From the NCBI GenBank assembly GCA_943323725.2, contig CALPIW020000093.1:1-6309 (forward strand): a stretch of DNA of 6,309 nucleotides, read 5' to 3'. The position numbers and the translations under genes were made by a program. This DNA comes from Polynucleobacter meluiroseus (GTDB lineage Bacteria > Verrucomicrobiota > Verrucomicrobiia > Opitutales > UBA953). Below are positions 1 through 6,309 of the stretch, in pieces. The notes beneath the pieces were generated by a model. It made no database searches. It worked only from the letters and a program-made list of their open reading frames with translations, and was not told the origin of the DNA. The first letter of the stretch is position 1. The number at the start of each line of letters is the position of its first letter.

Positions 1-1631
1 CGGAACTCGAAGCGGGCCTTGGAGAGCGCGTTGTCGCGGATCTGCGCGGCGGGGTGGCCCTTGGCGAGGTCGGCGGCGTGGGCGGCGATCTTGTAGGCGA
101 TGACGCCCTCACGGACGTCATTCTTGTTCGGCAGGCCGAGGTGTTCCTTCGGCGTGACGTAGCAGAGCATCGCGGTGCCGTACCAGCCGATCATCGCGGC
201 GCCGATGGCGGACGTGATGTGGTCGTAGCCCGGGGCGATGTCGGTCGTGAGGGGTCCGAGCGTGTAGAACGGGGCCTCGTGGCACCACTCCAGCTGCTTG
301 TCCATGTTCTCCTTGATCATGTGCATCGGCACGTGGCCGGGGCCTTCGTTCATGACCTGCACGCCGCGCTCCCAGGCGCGCGTGGTGAGTTCGCCTTGGG
401 TCTTCAGTTCGGCGAACTGGGCGTCATCGTTGGCGTCGGCGATCGAACCAGGACGGAGGCCGTCGCCGATCGAGAAGCTGACGTCATAGGCGGCCATGAT
501 GTCGCAGATGTCGTCCCAATGCGTGTAGAGGAAGTTCTCCTTGTGGTGCGAGAGGCACCACTTGGCCATGATCGAGCCACCGCGGGAGACGATGCCGGTG
601 ACACGACGGGCGGTCATCGGGATGTAGGCCAGGCGGACGCCGGCGTGGATCGTGAAGTAGTCGACGCCCTGCTCGGCCTGTTCGATGAGGGTGTCGCGGA
701 AGATCTCCCAGGTGAGGTCTTCGGCGCGGCCGTTGACCTTCTCGAGGGCCTGGTAGATCGGCACCGTGCCGACCGGCACGGGGCAGTTACGCAGGATCCA
801 CTCGCGGGTCTGGTGGATGTTCTTGCCCGTGGAAAGATCCATGAGCGTGTCGCCTCCCCACTTGATGGACCAGCGCATCTTCTCGACCTCTTCCTCGATG
901 GAGGACGCGACGGCCGAGTTGCCGATGTTGGTGTTGATCTTCACCAGGAAGTTGCGGCCGATGATCATCGGCTCGAGCTCGGGGTGATTGATGTTGGCCG
1001 GAATGATGGCGCGGCCGCGGGCGACCTCGGAGCGGACGAACTCCGGCGTGATCACCTTCGGGATGGCGGCGCCGAAGGACTCGCCCTTGTGCTGGAAGGT
1101 CAGGTCATGGCGACGGGTCGAATCAGCCTGGTCGGCGGCGAGGCGCATGTTCTCGCGGATGGCGATGTACTCCATCTCCGGGGTGATGATGCCCTGCTTG
1201 GCGTAGGCCAGCTGCGTCGGGCGCTGCCCCGGCTTGCCCTTGTAGACCTTGCGATCGGCGCGGTCGAACTGGACCAGGCGGTTGCGGGAGGTCGCGCGTT
1301 GGGCGGTCTCGGCATGCTTCCAGGAAAGGTAGCCGTCGTCTTCGGGCTTCAGTTCGCGGCCGGGGACGGCTTCGACGTCGCCACGTTCGAGAATCCAAGC
1401 GGCGCGGATGGCCGGCAGGCCCTTCTCGACGTCACCATGGAAGGCCGGATCACCCCAGGGACCGGACGTATCATAGATGCGGACCGGCTCGTTGGCCGAC
1501 TTCGCGCCATCGGGACGGGAGGTATCGGCCAGCTTCACCTCGCGCATCGGCACGAGGAGGTCAGGCCGCGAGCCCGGCACGTAAACACGGGTCGAGTTCG
1601 GGAAGGTGGTGGGCTTGTTGTCGGAGACCAT
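1..1631 (-). CDS. thiC: Phosphomethylpyrimidine synthase ThiC, 3' end cut by window edge
   Basis: Radical-SAM enzyme that converts 5-aminoimidazole ribotide to HMP-phosphate, the pyrimidine half of thiamine, in the cytoplasm. The reverse strand reads open from ATG at 1631 to the window edge (543 codons, no frameshift seen). Recognisable family blocks are the N-terminal RPDLLVPMREV (about 22-32), ITPEMEYIAIRENM (149-162), IPANINHPE (210-218), NTNIGNSAV (233-241), DLSTGKNIHQTREWI (265-279), FTIHAGV (326-332), VMNEGPGHVPMH (426-437) and TTDIAPGYDHI (462-472). His433 and His497 lie 64 residues apart, as the two Zn ligands do in characterised ThiC proteins. The family is usually about 610-640 residues, so the C-terminal CxxCxxxxC motif that binds the 4Fe-4S cluster should lie just beyond position 1. 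A TPP aptamer precedes the gene. The ATG has no Shine-Dalgarno and is preceded by a pyrimidine-rich stretch. It was chosen because the conserved ThiC N-terminus begins soon after it. Confidence 0.97.
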   Translation of the reverse strand, partial: MVSDNKPTTFPNSTRVYVPGSRPDLLVPMREVKLADTSRPDGAKSANEPVRIYDTSGPWGDPAFHGDVEKGLPAIRAAWILERGDVEAVPGRELKPEDDGYLSWKHAETAQRATSRNRLVQFDRADRKVYKGKPGQRPTQLAYAKQGIITPEMEYIAIRENMRLAADQADSTRRHDLTFQHKGESFGAAIPKVITPEFVRSEVARGRAIIPANINHPELEPMIIGRNFLVKINTNIGNSAVASSIEEEVEKMRWSIKWGGDTLMDLSTGKNIHQTREWILRNCPVPVGTVPIYQALEKVNGRAEDLTWEIFRDTLIEQAEQGVDYFTIHAGVRLAYIPMTARRVTGIVSRGGSIMAKWCLSHHKENFLYTHWDDICDIMAAYDVSFSIGDGLRPGSIADANDDAQFAELKTQGELTTRAWERGVQVMNEGPGHVPMHMIKENMDKQLEWCHEAPFYTLGPLTTDIAPGYDHITSAIGAAMIGWYGTAMLCYVTPKEHLGLPNKNDVREGVIAYKIAAHAADLAKGHPAAQIRDNALSKARFEF

Positions 1632-1731
1632 AGAATAGGGGGTGGGAGGAAAGGTGGGCCCGAGGGCAAAGGCTCTCCGCGCGGACCTGGAAGGTTCACG
1701 GAAACGGGGATGTTATGGGCTGCACAATCCG
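1632..1731 (-). promoter_or_regulatory. thiC leader / riboswitch expression platform
   Basis: The 100 bases between the TPP aptamer and the thiC ATG have no hairpin followed by a T-run, so a transcription-terminator platform is not evident. Read on the minus strand, GGAT(T)GT just after the aptamer can pair with ACATCC (ending at 1706-1711). The TCCCC at 1710-1706 could instead pair with GGGGA of the aptamer (1807-1803), giving a possible anti-aptamer. Palindromes CCGCGCGG and GGGCCC follow. The last ~25 bases before ATG are C/T-rich with no AGGAGG-like site. The pairings were found by eye and their energies were not computed. Confidence 0.5.
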
Positions 1732-1814
1732 CTTCCTACGGCGCCGAGGCGCATCAGGTACGAGGGTTCGAGGCCAAGCCTCATCTCAGTCCGGTCACGG
1801 ACTCCCCTGGGAAA
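1732..1814 (-). promoter_or_regulatory. TPP (thi-box) riboswitch aptamer
   Basis: Read on the minus strand this shows the diagnostic thi-box order. A P1 strand TTTCC (1814-1810) is followed by AGGGGA, then a P3 hairpin GTCC...GGAC running into the invariant CTGAGA (1789-1784). Next come a P3a-like hairpin GAGG...CCTC and ACCC. The second invariant block ACCTGATG (1759-1752) leads to a P5 hairpin GCGC-CUCG-GCGC and CGTAGGAAG, whose GGAAG (1736-1732) closes P1. CUGAGA and ACCUGAUG...GUAGGAA are the two pyrophosphate- and pyrimidine-sensing cores of known TPP aptamers. The aptamer lies ~100 bases upstream of thiC in the same orientation, the classic context, and should repress thiC when TPP is abundant. 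Confidence 0.95.
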
Positions 1815-1916
1815 GACTAGGAAGGAACGTTTCGATGAAGGTGGAAAGCCCCCAAGTAGCAAGACCTTGCTCGGGAAAGGCTCGCCCAAGGCGTCCGGCT
1901 AGCCGAGAAACCCTGC
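1815..1916. other. Divergent spacer between thiC leader and DUF4870 gene
   Basis: It should hold the promoters of both thiC (minus) and the DUF4870 gene (plus), but I find no convincing -35/-10 pair on either strand. It is rich in hairpins on the plus strand. AGCAA (1858-1862) pairs with TTGCT (1867-1871). CTCGG (1870-1874) pairs with CCGAG (1903-1907), enclosing CGCC-CAA-GGCG (1883-1893). There is also a perfect palindrome CGGCTAGCCG (1896-1905). The first two stems share bases 1870-1871 and so cannot both form fully. Confidence 0.5.
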
Positions 1917-2270
1917 ATGGAACCCCCAAGCCTGCCCGCCGACCCCGTCCCGACCCAAGACGAGAAGAACCTCGGCCTCATCATGCATGTGCTGAGCCTC
2001 GTCGGCTTCAGCCTCATCGGCCCCCTCATCGTCTGGCTCGTGAAGAAGGACGAGAGCCCCTTCATCAACGCCCAAGGCCGGGAACTGCTGAACTTCCAGC
2101 TCAGCTTCCTCATCTACACCATCGCCTGCGTCCCGCTTTGCTTCGTGCTCATCGGGATTCCGCTCCTCATCGTCGTCGGCATCGCCGCCTTCATCCTGAC
2201 CATCATCGGACTGGTGAAGGCCACCGAGGGGAAGATCTACCGCTTTCCGGCGACGATCAAGATGCTCTGA
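1917..2270 (+). CDS. Small DUF4870-family membrane protein
   Basis: A 117-residue predicted inner-membrane protein resembling the DUF4870 (Tic20-like) family, whose biochemical role is not established. The short acidic N-terminus (to about residue 18) is followed by a hydrophobic segment (about 20-42). Then comes the family hallmark GPLIVWLVKKDESPFI (35-50) with NAQGRELLNFQLS (51-63). Two further hydrophobic segments (about 61-78 and 80-100) lead to a short basic tail KIYRFPATIKML. The length is normal for single-domain members. The ATG at 1917 leaves the usual short N-terminus before the His-containing first helix. Only a weak GAG lies upstream, not a clear Shine-Dalgarno. The gene is monocistronic, divergent from thiC and convergent with dnaA, and ends 24 bases before a strong terminator. 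Nothing in the neighbourhood suggests a function. The family call is by recalled motif, not a profile search. Confidence 0.88.
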   Translation: MEPPSLPADPVPTQDEKNLGLIMHVLSLVGFSLIGPLIVWLVKKDESPFINAQGRELLNFQLSFLIYTIACVPLCFVLIGIPLLIVVGIAAFILTIIGLVKATEGKIYRFPATIKML

Positions 2271-2294
2271 GGCGCGGTTGAGTCTCCCCAAAGG

Positions 2295-2323
2295 AAGGGC
2301 CCGACACACGTCGGGCCCTTTTT
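2295..2323 (+). terminator. Intrinsic terminator between DUF4870 gene and dnaA
   Basis: An 11-bp perfect stem, AAGGGCCCGAC (2295-2305) with GTCGGGCCCTT (2310-2320), has an ACAC loop and a T-run at 2319-2323. It lies 24 bases after the DUF4870 stop codon. On the minus strand the same hairpin sits 21 bases past the dnaA stop but is followed only by a broken T-tract (TTCCTTT). It may therefore terminate dnaA transcription too, less efficiently. Confidence 0.93.
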
Positions 2324-2343
2324 GCATCACTGAGCACTGAAAA

Positions 2344-3702
<1,359 letters not shown>

Positions 3703-3722
3703 GAGAAAGGGGGAGGGTTGAG
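3703..3722 (-). promoter_or_regulatory. dnaA translation start region without Shine-Dalgarno
   Basis: Read on the minus strand, the 20 bases before the dnaA ATG are mostly C and T (ending CCTCCCCCTTTCTC) with no purine-rich ribosome-binding site. The thiC ATG has a very similar C/T-rich lead-in (CCTCCCACCCCCTATTCT). This matters for start choice: the absence of a Shine-Dalgarno does not argue against 3702, since the conserved DnaA N-terminus begins there. Confidence 0.6.
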
Positions 3723-3727
3723 AAAGG

Positions 3728-3736
3728 TTGTTCACA
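3728..3736 (+). promoter_or_regulatory. DnaA-box-like site (7/9)
   Basis: TTGTTCACA matches the consensus TTATCCACA at seven of nine positions. It lies 26 bases upstream of the dnaA ATG, inside the probable mRNA leader, where it could serve autorepression. It is followed by GG, as are the sites at 4068-4080 and 4012-4024 read on their own strand. Confidence 0.4.
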
Positions 3737-3811
3737 GGCTCTTTGGAAGCCCGAAAGTGAGGTATTTTTGTAAAACAATCGTCAAGGTGACGGGCTCGAC
3801 TCTTTGGCTGC

Positions 3812-3835
3812 TTCTGTGCCAAATTTGGGACAGAA
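3812..3835. repeat. 24-bp palindrome upstream of dnaA, operator-like
   Basis: Left arm TTCTGTgCCAAA (3812-3823) and right arm TTTGGgACAGAA (3824-3835) are complementary at 11 of 12 positions with no spacer; only the G/G pair at 3818/3829 fails. The centre is 121 bases upstream of the dnaA ATG and just upstream of a possible -35. Perfect dyad symmetry without a loop or T-run fits a dimeric repressor operator better than an RNA hairpin. The CTG-to-CAG spacing (14 bases) is wider than the E. coli LexA box (10), so LexA is not indicated. The binding protein is unknown. Confidence 0.7.
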
Positions 3836-3999
3836 AGGATTCACGCCGTAAGTCGTTGATGAAAGGTGGTTTGGAAGGGTTAAAAAGGGATTCCTTCGTT
3901 TAGTGTCCGGAGAAGAGGCCGGCGACGATCCGTGGGGTGCGAATCGAGACGCCTTTGTGGACGCGCGGAGACGAGGGACAAGTGCAAGCCCTGCACAGG

Positions 4000-4008
4000 T
4001 TATTAACA
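4000..4008 (+). promoter_or_regulatory. DnaA-box-like site (7/9)
   Basis: TTATTAACA matches TTATCCACA at seven of nine positions. It faces the better box at 4016-4024 across seven bases, forming an imperfect inverted pair (TTATTAACAG with CTGTAGATAA). Confidence 0.4.
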
Positions 4009-4015
4009 GCCCCCC

Positions 4016-4024
4016 TGTAGATAA
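4016..4024 (-). promoter_or_regulatory. DnaA box (8/9), best in the window
   Basis: Read on the minus strand this is TTATCTACA, one mismatch from TTATCCACA. It is followed by GGGG (4015-4012). It is the strongest single DnaA-box candidate upstream of dnaA. Confidence 0.6.
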
Positions 4025-4067
4025 GAATGTGAGGTTTCTGTTGCACGGCTGTCACACGCTCACCGTT

Positions 4068-4087
4068 CCCCTGTGAATAGGGGTTTT
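4068..4087 (+). terminator. Weak hairpin plus T-run with no upstream plus-strand gene
   Basis: CCCCT (4068-4072) pairs with AGGGG (4079-4083) around a 6-base loop, followed by TTTT (4084-4087). It has a terminator-like form, but the stem is only 5 bp and no plus-strand gene precedes it. It overlaps the DnaA-like site at 4072-4080. It could block plus-strand transcripts from entering dus antisense, or be incidental. Confidence 0.25.
4072..4080 (-). promoter_or_regulatory. DnaA-box-like site (7/9)
   Basis: Read on the minus strand this is CTATTCACA, seven of nine to TTATCCACA. It is followed by GGGG exactly as the box at 4016-4024 is. The two are in the same orientation, 56 bases apart. Confidence 0.4.
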
Positions 4088-4090
4088 AAT

Positions 4091-5095
4091 TCACTGCGCC
4101 GCTTCGACGAGATGTTCGTCCCGCAGGCGACGCAAGTCATCCAAGCTCAGGCAATGACGGAGTCGGTCGCGGAGTTTGCGCGAACCAGGCAGCCCGTGCG
4201 TGAGCGGATGAAGGCGATCGAGCATCCAACGGACGTCGCGATGGCCCAGCCGTGAGGCATGCACCTCGATCGTCAGCTCGGCCAAGCGAATCATGCAATC
4301 CCAGCGGGCCTGGACGCCCGTTTCGGCGGCCTCCCCCGCCCTGCCCTCCAACGCCGCCTTGATCTGGGCGAAAATCCAAGGGTTACCGAGCGCCGCGCGG
4401 CCGATCATCAGGCCCGAGACCCCCGATTCTTTCTGCCTGAGCAAAGCGGACGGTCCGTCCTTCACGTCACCATTGCCGATGACCGGGATATCGACCGCCG
4501 CCGCGACCTGGGCGATCCAGCCCCAATGAGCCTCACCCGAGTAGCCCTGCTCCTTGGTGCGGCCGTGGACCGCGATGGCCTCTACGCCTAGCCCCTGCAG
4601 GCGTCCCGCGACCTCGACGGCCACGATGGTCGCATGATCCCAGCCGAGGCGCATCTTCGCGGTCAGCGGGACGTCCGGGATGGCATCCTTCACCGCCTTG
4701 ACGAGGTCGTAGAGCAAAGGCGTGCAGCGCAGGAGTCCCGAACCGGCATTCTGCTCGATGACCTTGTGGGCAGGGCAGCCGAAATTGAGGTCGAGGAAGT
4801 CCGGCTTCATGCGATCGCACACCAGGCGGGCGGCCTTGGCCATGGAAGCCGGCGTGGCCCCGAAGATCTGGACGCCCATCGGGCGCTGGCCTTCCGTGAA
4901 GTCGACCATCTCCCAGGCCTTGGCGTTGTCGCGGATCAGCGCTTCGGACTGGACGAACTCCGTGACCATGACGTCGGCACCCTGCTCTTTGCAGAGCTGG
5001 CGGAAAGCGACGTCGGTATGGCGCGCCATGGGCGCGAGGTAGAGCGGGAACTTGCCGGGACCGAACCACGGCAGGCGCGGCGCGACCTTGCTCAC
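4091..5095 (-). CDS. dus: tRNA-dihydrouridine synthase, DusB-like
   Basis: FMN-dependent enzyme that reduces specific uridines in tRNA to dihydrouridine using NADPH. It has 334 residues, normal for the family. The TIM-barrel flavin domain is clear: LAPMARHTDVAFR (20-32), VTEFVQSEALIR (44-55), VGVQIFGA-type strand (73-80), DLNFGCPAHKV (102-112) with catalytic Cys107, TAKMRLGW (145-152), AVHGRT (175-180), IPVIGNGD (203-210) and IGRAALGNPWIF (231-242). The rest (about 260-334) is the helical tRNA-binding domain. The family usually reads LAPMAGVTD, so Arg25-His26 in place of Gly-Val is a visible variant. The GTG start at 5095 overlaps the rarA stop (GTGA) and has AAGGA nine bases upstream. The subfamily (DusA, B or C) and target uridine cannot be assigned securely; the sequence is closest to DusB by motif memory. 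Confidence 0.95.
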   Translation of the reverse strand: MSKVAPRLPWFGPGKFPLYLAPMARHTDVAFRQLCKEQGADVMVTEFVQSEALIRDNAKAWEMVDFTEGQRPMGVQIFGATPASMAKAARLVCDRMKPDFLDLNFGCPAHKVIEQNAGSGLLRCTPLLYDLVKAVKDAIPDVPLTAKMRLGWDHATIVAVEVAGRLQGLGVEAIAVHGRTKEQGYSGEAHWGWIAQVAAAVDIPVIGNGDVKDGPSALLRQKESGVSGLMIGRAALGNPWIFAQIKAALEGRAGEAAETGVQARWDCMIRLAELTIEVHASRLGHRDVRWMLDRLHPLTHGLPGSRKLRDRLRHCLSLDDLRRLRDEHLVEAAQ

Positions 5096-5109
5096 GGGCG
5101 GCCGTCCTT
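5092..5109 (-). promoter_or_regulatory. rarA/dus overlap with internal Shine-Dalgarno
   Basis: The bases GTGA at 5095-5092 hold both the dus GTG start and the rarA TGA stop. AAGGA (5109-5105) inside the last rarA codons sits nine bases before the GTG. This fixes the dus start, indicates translational coupling, and shows that this organism does use Shine-Dalgarno sites at some genes. Confidence 0.85.
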
Positions 5110-6309
5110 CTTCTTCAGGCCGGCCTTGAGCTCACGCCAACGGGCGAGACGCTCCGCGATCTGCGGCTCGGCGCCGGCGTCGCCGGGATGGTAGAGCGAC
5201 AACGGACGGCTAAGGTAATCCTGGCCGCTGATGGCCTCAGGATAATCGTGGCTGTACCGATAGGCTCCGCCGTTCCCCAGGCTCTTGTTCACGCTGTTAT
5301 GCGCGTCCTTGAGATGCAGGGGTACTTCCTGGCGGGGCATATTACGGACGGCATCCTTGGCCGCGGAAATCGCCGAGGTGGTGCTATTGCTCTTAGGTGA
5401 AAGAGCCAGGAAGAGCGTCGCGTGGGCCAGCGCGTATTCGCATTCGGGCATGCCGACCATCTCGCAGGCCTGGAAAGCCGCGGTGGCCACGCCCAAGGCG
5501 CGGGAGTCGGCCAGACCGATGTCTTCGGAAGCGCAGATGACGAGGCGCCGGGCGATGAAGCGAGGCTCCTCCCCGCCTTCGAGCATCAGGAAGAGCCAGT
5601 AGAGCGCGGCATCCGGGTCGCCTCCGCGCACCGACTTGATGAACGCGGACGCGGTATCGTAATGGTCGTCGCCGCCGTCATCGTAACGGATGCGACGCTC
5701 GCGCGCGAAGGAGGCTACGGCTTCGTCGGTGACGCTACCGAGCGCCGGCGCGGAAAGCACGAGGGTCTCGAGGCAGTTGAGCGCGCGACGAAGATCGCCC
5801 GAGGCCATCTCGGCGACCTGCTGCAGGACTTTCTCCGAAGCTTTGACGCCGAGGGCGCCGAGGCCGCGCTCCTTGTCGGCGAGGGCGGTGCCGAGGAAAG
5901 CGGCGATCTCCGGCGGGGTCAGCGGATCGAGGCGGAAGAGATGACTGCGGCTGAGCAGCGCCGGGACGACGTAGAGCCCAGGATTGTGCGTCGTACAGCC
6001 GATGAGCCGCACCACGCCGGCTTCGACGTCCGGGAGGAGCAGGTCCTGCTGGGCCTTGTTGAAGCGATGGATCTCGTCAACGACCAGCACGGTCTTGCGT
6101 GAGGGCTGACGACGGGCGTCGGCCAGGATCTCGCGGAGTTCGGGCGTCCCGGAGAGCACGGCGTTGACCCGCACGACGAAGGACTGCGTCTCGGCGGCGA
6201 TGACTTCCGCCAAGGTGGTCTTACCGCAACCGGGCGGACCGTAGAACAGGAGCGAGCCGAAGGTGTCGGCTTTGATCAGTCGCGGGAGCAAGGCCTCCGG
6301 GCCCAGCAA
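5092..6309 (-). CDS. rarA: Replication-associated recombination protein RarA (MgsA), 5' end cut by window edge
   Basis: AAA+ ATPase of the clamp-loader/RuvB-like clade that acts at stalled replication forks and single-strand gaps. 405 residues are visible; family members are about 430-450, so roughly the first 25-45 are missing. The first visible codon, TTG, is probably an internal Leu of the HLLG motif rather than a start. Numbered within the fragment, Walker A is GPPGCGKT (24-31), Walker B is VLVVDEIHRFNKAQQD (74-89), and the sensor 1 block is GCTTHNP (104-110), where most relatives have TTENP. ALLSRS (117-122) carries the arginine finger. The C-terminal RarA block is intact: ARRLVICASEDIGLAD, then SPKSNSTTSAISAAKDA, PLHLKDAHNSVNKSLGNG and YRYSHDYPEAISGQDYLS. 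It ends in a basic tail KKKDGRP. dus follows with a 4-base overlap, so the two share a transcript. Confidence 0.96.
   Translation of the reverse strand: MLGPEALLPRLIKADTFGSLLFYGPPGCGKTTLAEVIAAETQSFVVRVNAVLSGTPELREILADARRQPSRKTVLVVDEIHRFNKAQQDLLLPDVEAGVVRLIGCTTHNPGLYVVPALLSRSHLFRLDPLTPPEIAAFLGTALADKERGLGALGVKASEKVLQQVAEMASGDLRRALNCLETLVLSAPALGSVTDEAVASFARERRIRYDDGGDDHYDTASAFIKSVRGGDPDAALYWLFLMLEGGEEPRFIARRLVICASEDIGLADSRALGVATAAFQACEMVGMPECEYALAHATLFLALSPKSNSTTSAISAAKDAVRNMPRQEVPLHLKDAHNSVNKSLGNGGAYRYSHDYPEAISGQDYLSRPLSLYHPGDAGAEPQIAERLARWRELKAGLKKKDGRP

Larger units (their letters stand above)
3703..4090. other. Gene-free dnaA upstream region; candidate oriC / dnaA control region
   Basis: I find no credible coding frame in these 388 bases. 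They contain four 9-mers resembling the DnaA box TTATCCACA (3728-3736, 4000-4008, 4016-4024, 4072-4080), none perfect. There is also an AT-rich patch at 3763-3779 (15 of 17 bases A/T, unusual here) and a 24-bp palindrome at 3812-3835. A possible -35 TTGACG occurs on the minus strand (3785-3780) but lacks a good -10. CTCTTTGG is repeated directly at 3739-3746 and 3800-3807. Box clusters next to dnaA are typical of bacterial origins and of dnaA autoregulation. Which applies here cannot be settled from the sequence alone. Confidence 0.5.

Noticed and set aside
54..1820. 588-codon plus-strand open frame
   Set aside because: Antisense to thiC, whose minus-strand translation is continuous and matches the family throughout. 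The plus product is Asp/Gly/Val/Arg-rich and unrecognisable, a GC-driven mirror frame.
1838..1868. Possible yybP-ykoY (manganese) riboswitch, because of AGCAAGACCTT upstream of a membrane protein
   Set aside because: The required GGGGAGUA half and the intervening helices are absent; only ~30 bases separate the would-be P1 strands. The match is coincidental.
1715..2281. 188-codon plus-strand frame overlapping the DUF4870 gene
   Set aside because: Arg/Pro/His-rich product in a different frame from the clearly membrane-type DUF4870 protein, and it reads through the riboswitch.
3703..3822. Longer DnaA with 40 extra N-terminal residues from ATG 3822
   Set aside because: The extension does not resemble DnaA and would cover the possible DnaA site and AT-rich patch. 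The normal domain I begins a few residues after the ATG at 3702.
3808..3826. Sigma-54 promoter from TGGCAC on the minus strand
   Set aside because: No TTGC element follows at the required spacing.
3814..3833. LexA box reading of CTGT...ACAG
   Set aside because: The CTG-to-CAG spacing is 14 rather than 10 bases, and the core CCAAATTTGG does not fit the LexA motifs I know.
4137..4379. Small frames on both strands inside dus, and those inside rarA
   Set aside because: All lie within strongly conserved coding sequence and give compositionally biased, unrecognisable products.

Overview
This is a GC-rich bacterial chromosomal window of densely packed housekeeping genes. I see no mobile elements, CRISPR arrays, rRNA or tRNA. 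The protein variants (DnaA with a GGRDHGTVIHA signature, RarA with TTHNP in place of TTENP), the high GC and the mixed use of Shine-Dalgarno sites fit Verrucomicrobiota, perhaps Opitutae. That placement is an inference from recalled family features, not a database match.

Layout. Positions 1-1631 (minus) hold thiC, cut by the left window edge just before its Fe-S cysteine motif. Its leader (1632-1814, minus) contains a clear TPP riboswitch aptamer. A ~100-base divergent spacer with competing hairpins separates it from a small plus-strand DUF4870 membrane protein gene (1917-2270). That gene ends at a strong hairpin terminator (2295-2323), where it converges with dnaA (minus, start chosen at 3702, end 2344). 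Upstream of dnaA lies a 388-base gene-free region (3703-4090) with four DnaA-box-like 9-mers, an AT-rich patch and a striking 24-bp palindrome. It is a candidate replication origin and/or dnaA control region. Next come dus (tRNA-dihydrouridine synthase, 5095-4091, minus) and rarA (6309-5092, minus, 5' end outside the window). These two overlap by 4 bases and are probably translationally coupled.

How the genes relate. dnaA (replication initiation) and rarA (stalled-fork processing) are replication genes flanking a possible origin, and dus is a tRNA modification gene carried in the rarA transcript. thiC makes the pyrimidine part of thiamine and is feedback-controlled by TPP through its leader. 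The DUF4870 gene has no visible functional link to its neighbours.

There is no obvious undescribed multi-gene system here. The observations most worth a second look are non-coding: the dnaA upstream palindrome, the DnaA-box cluster, and the pyrimidine-rich, Shine-Dalgarno-less starts of thiC and dnaA. The long plus-strand open frames opposite thiC and dnaA are antisense shadows.
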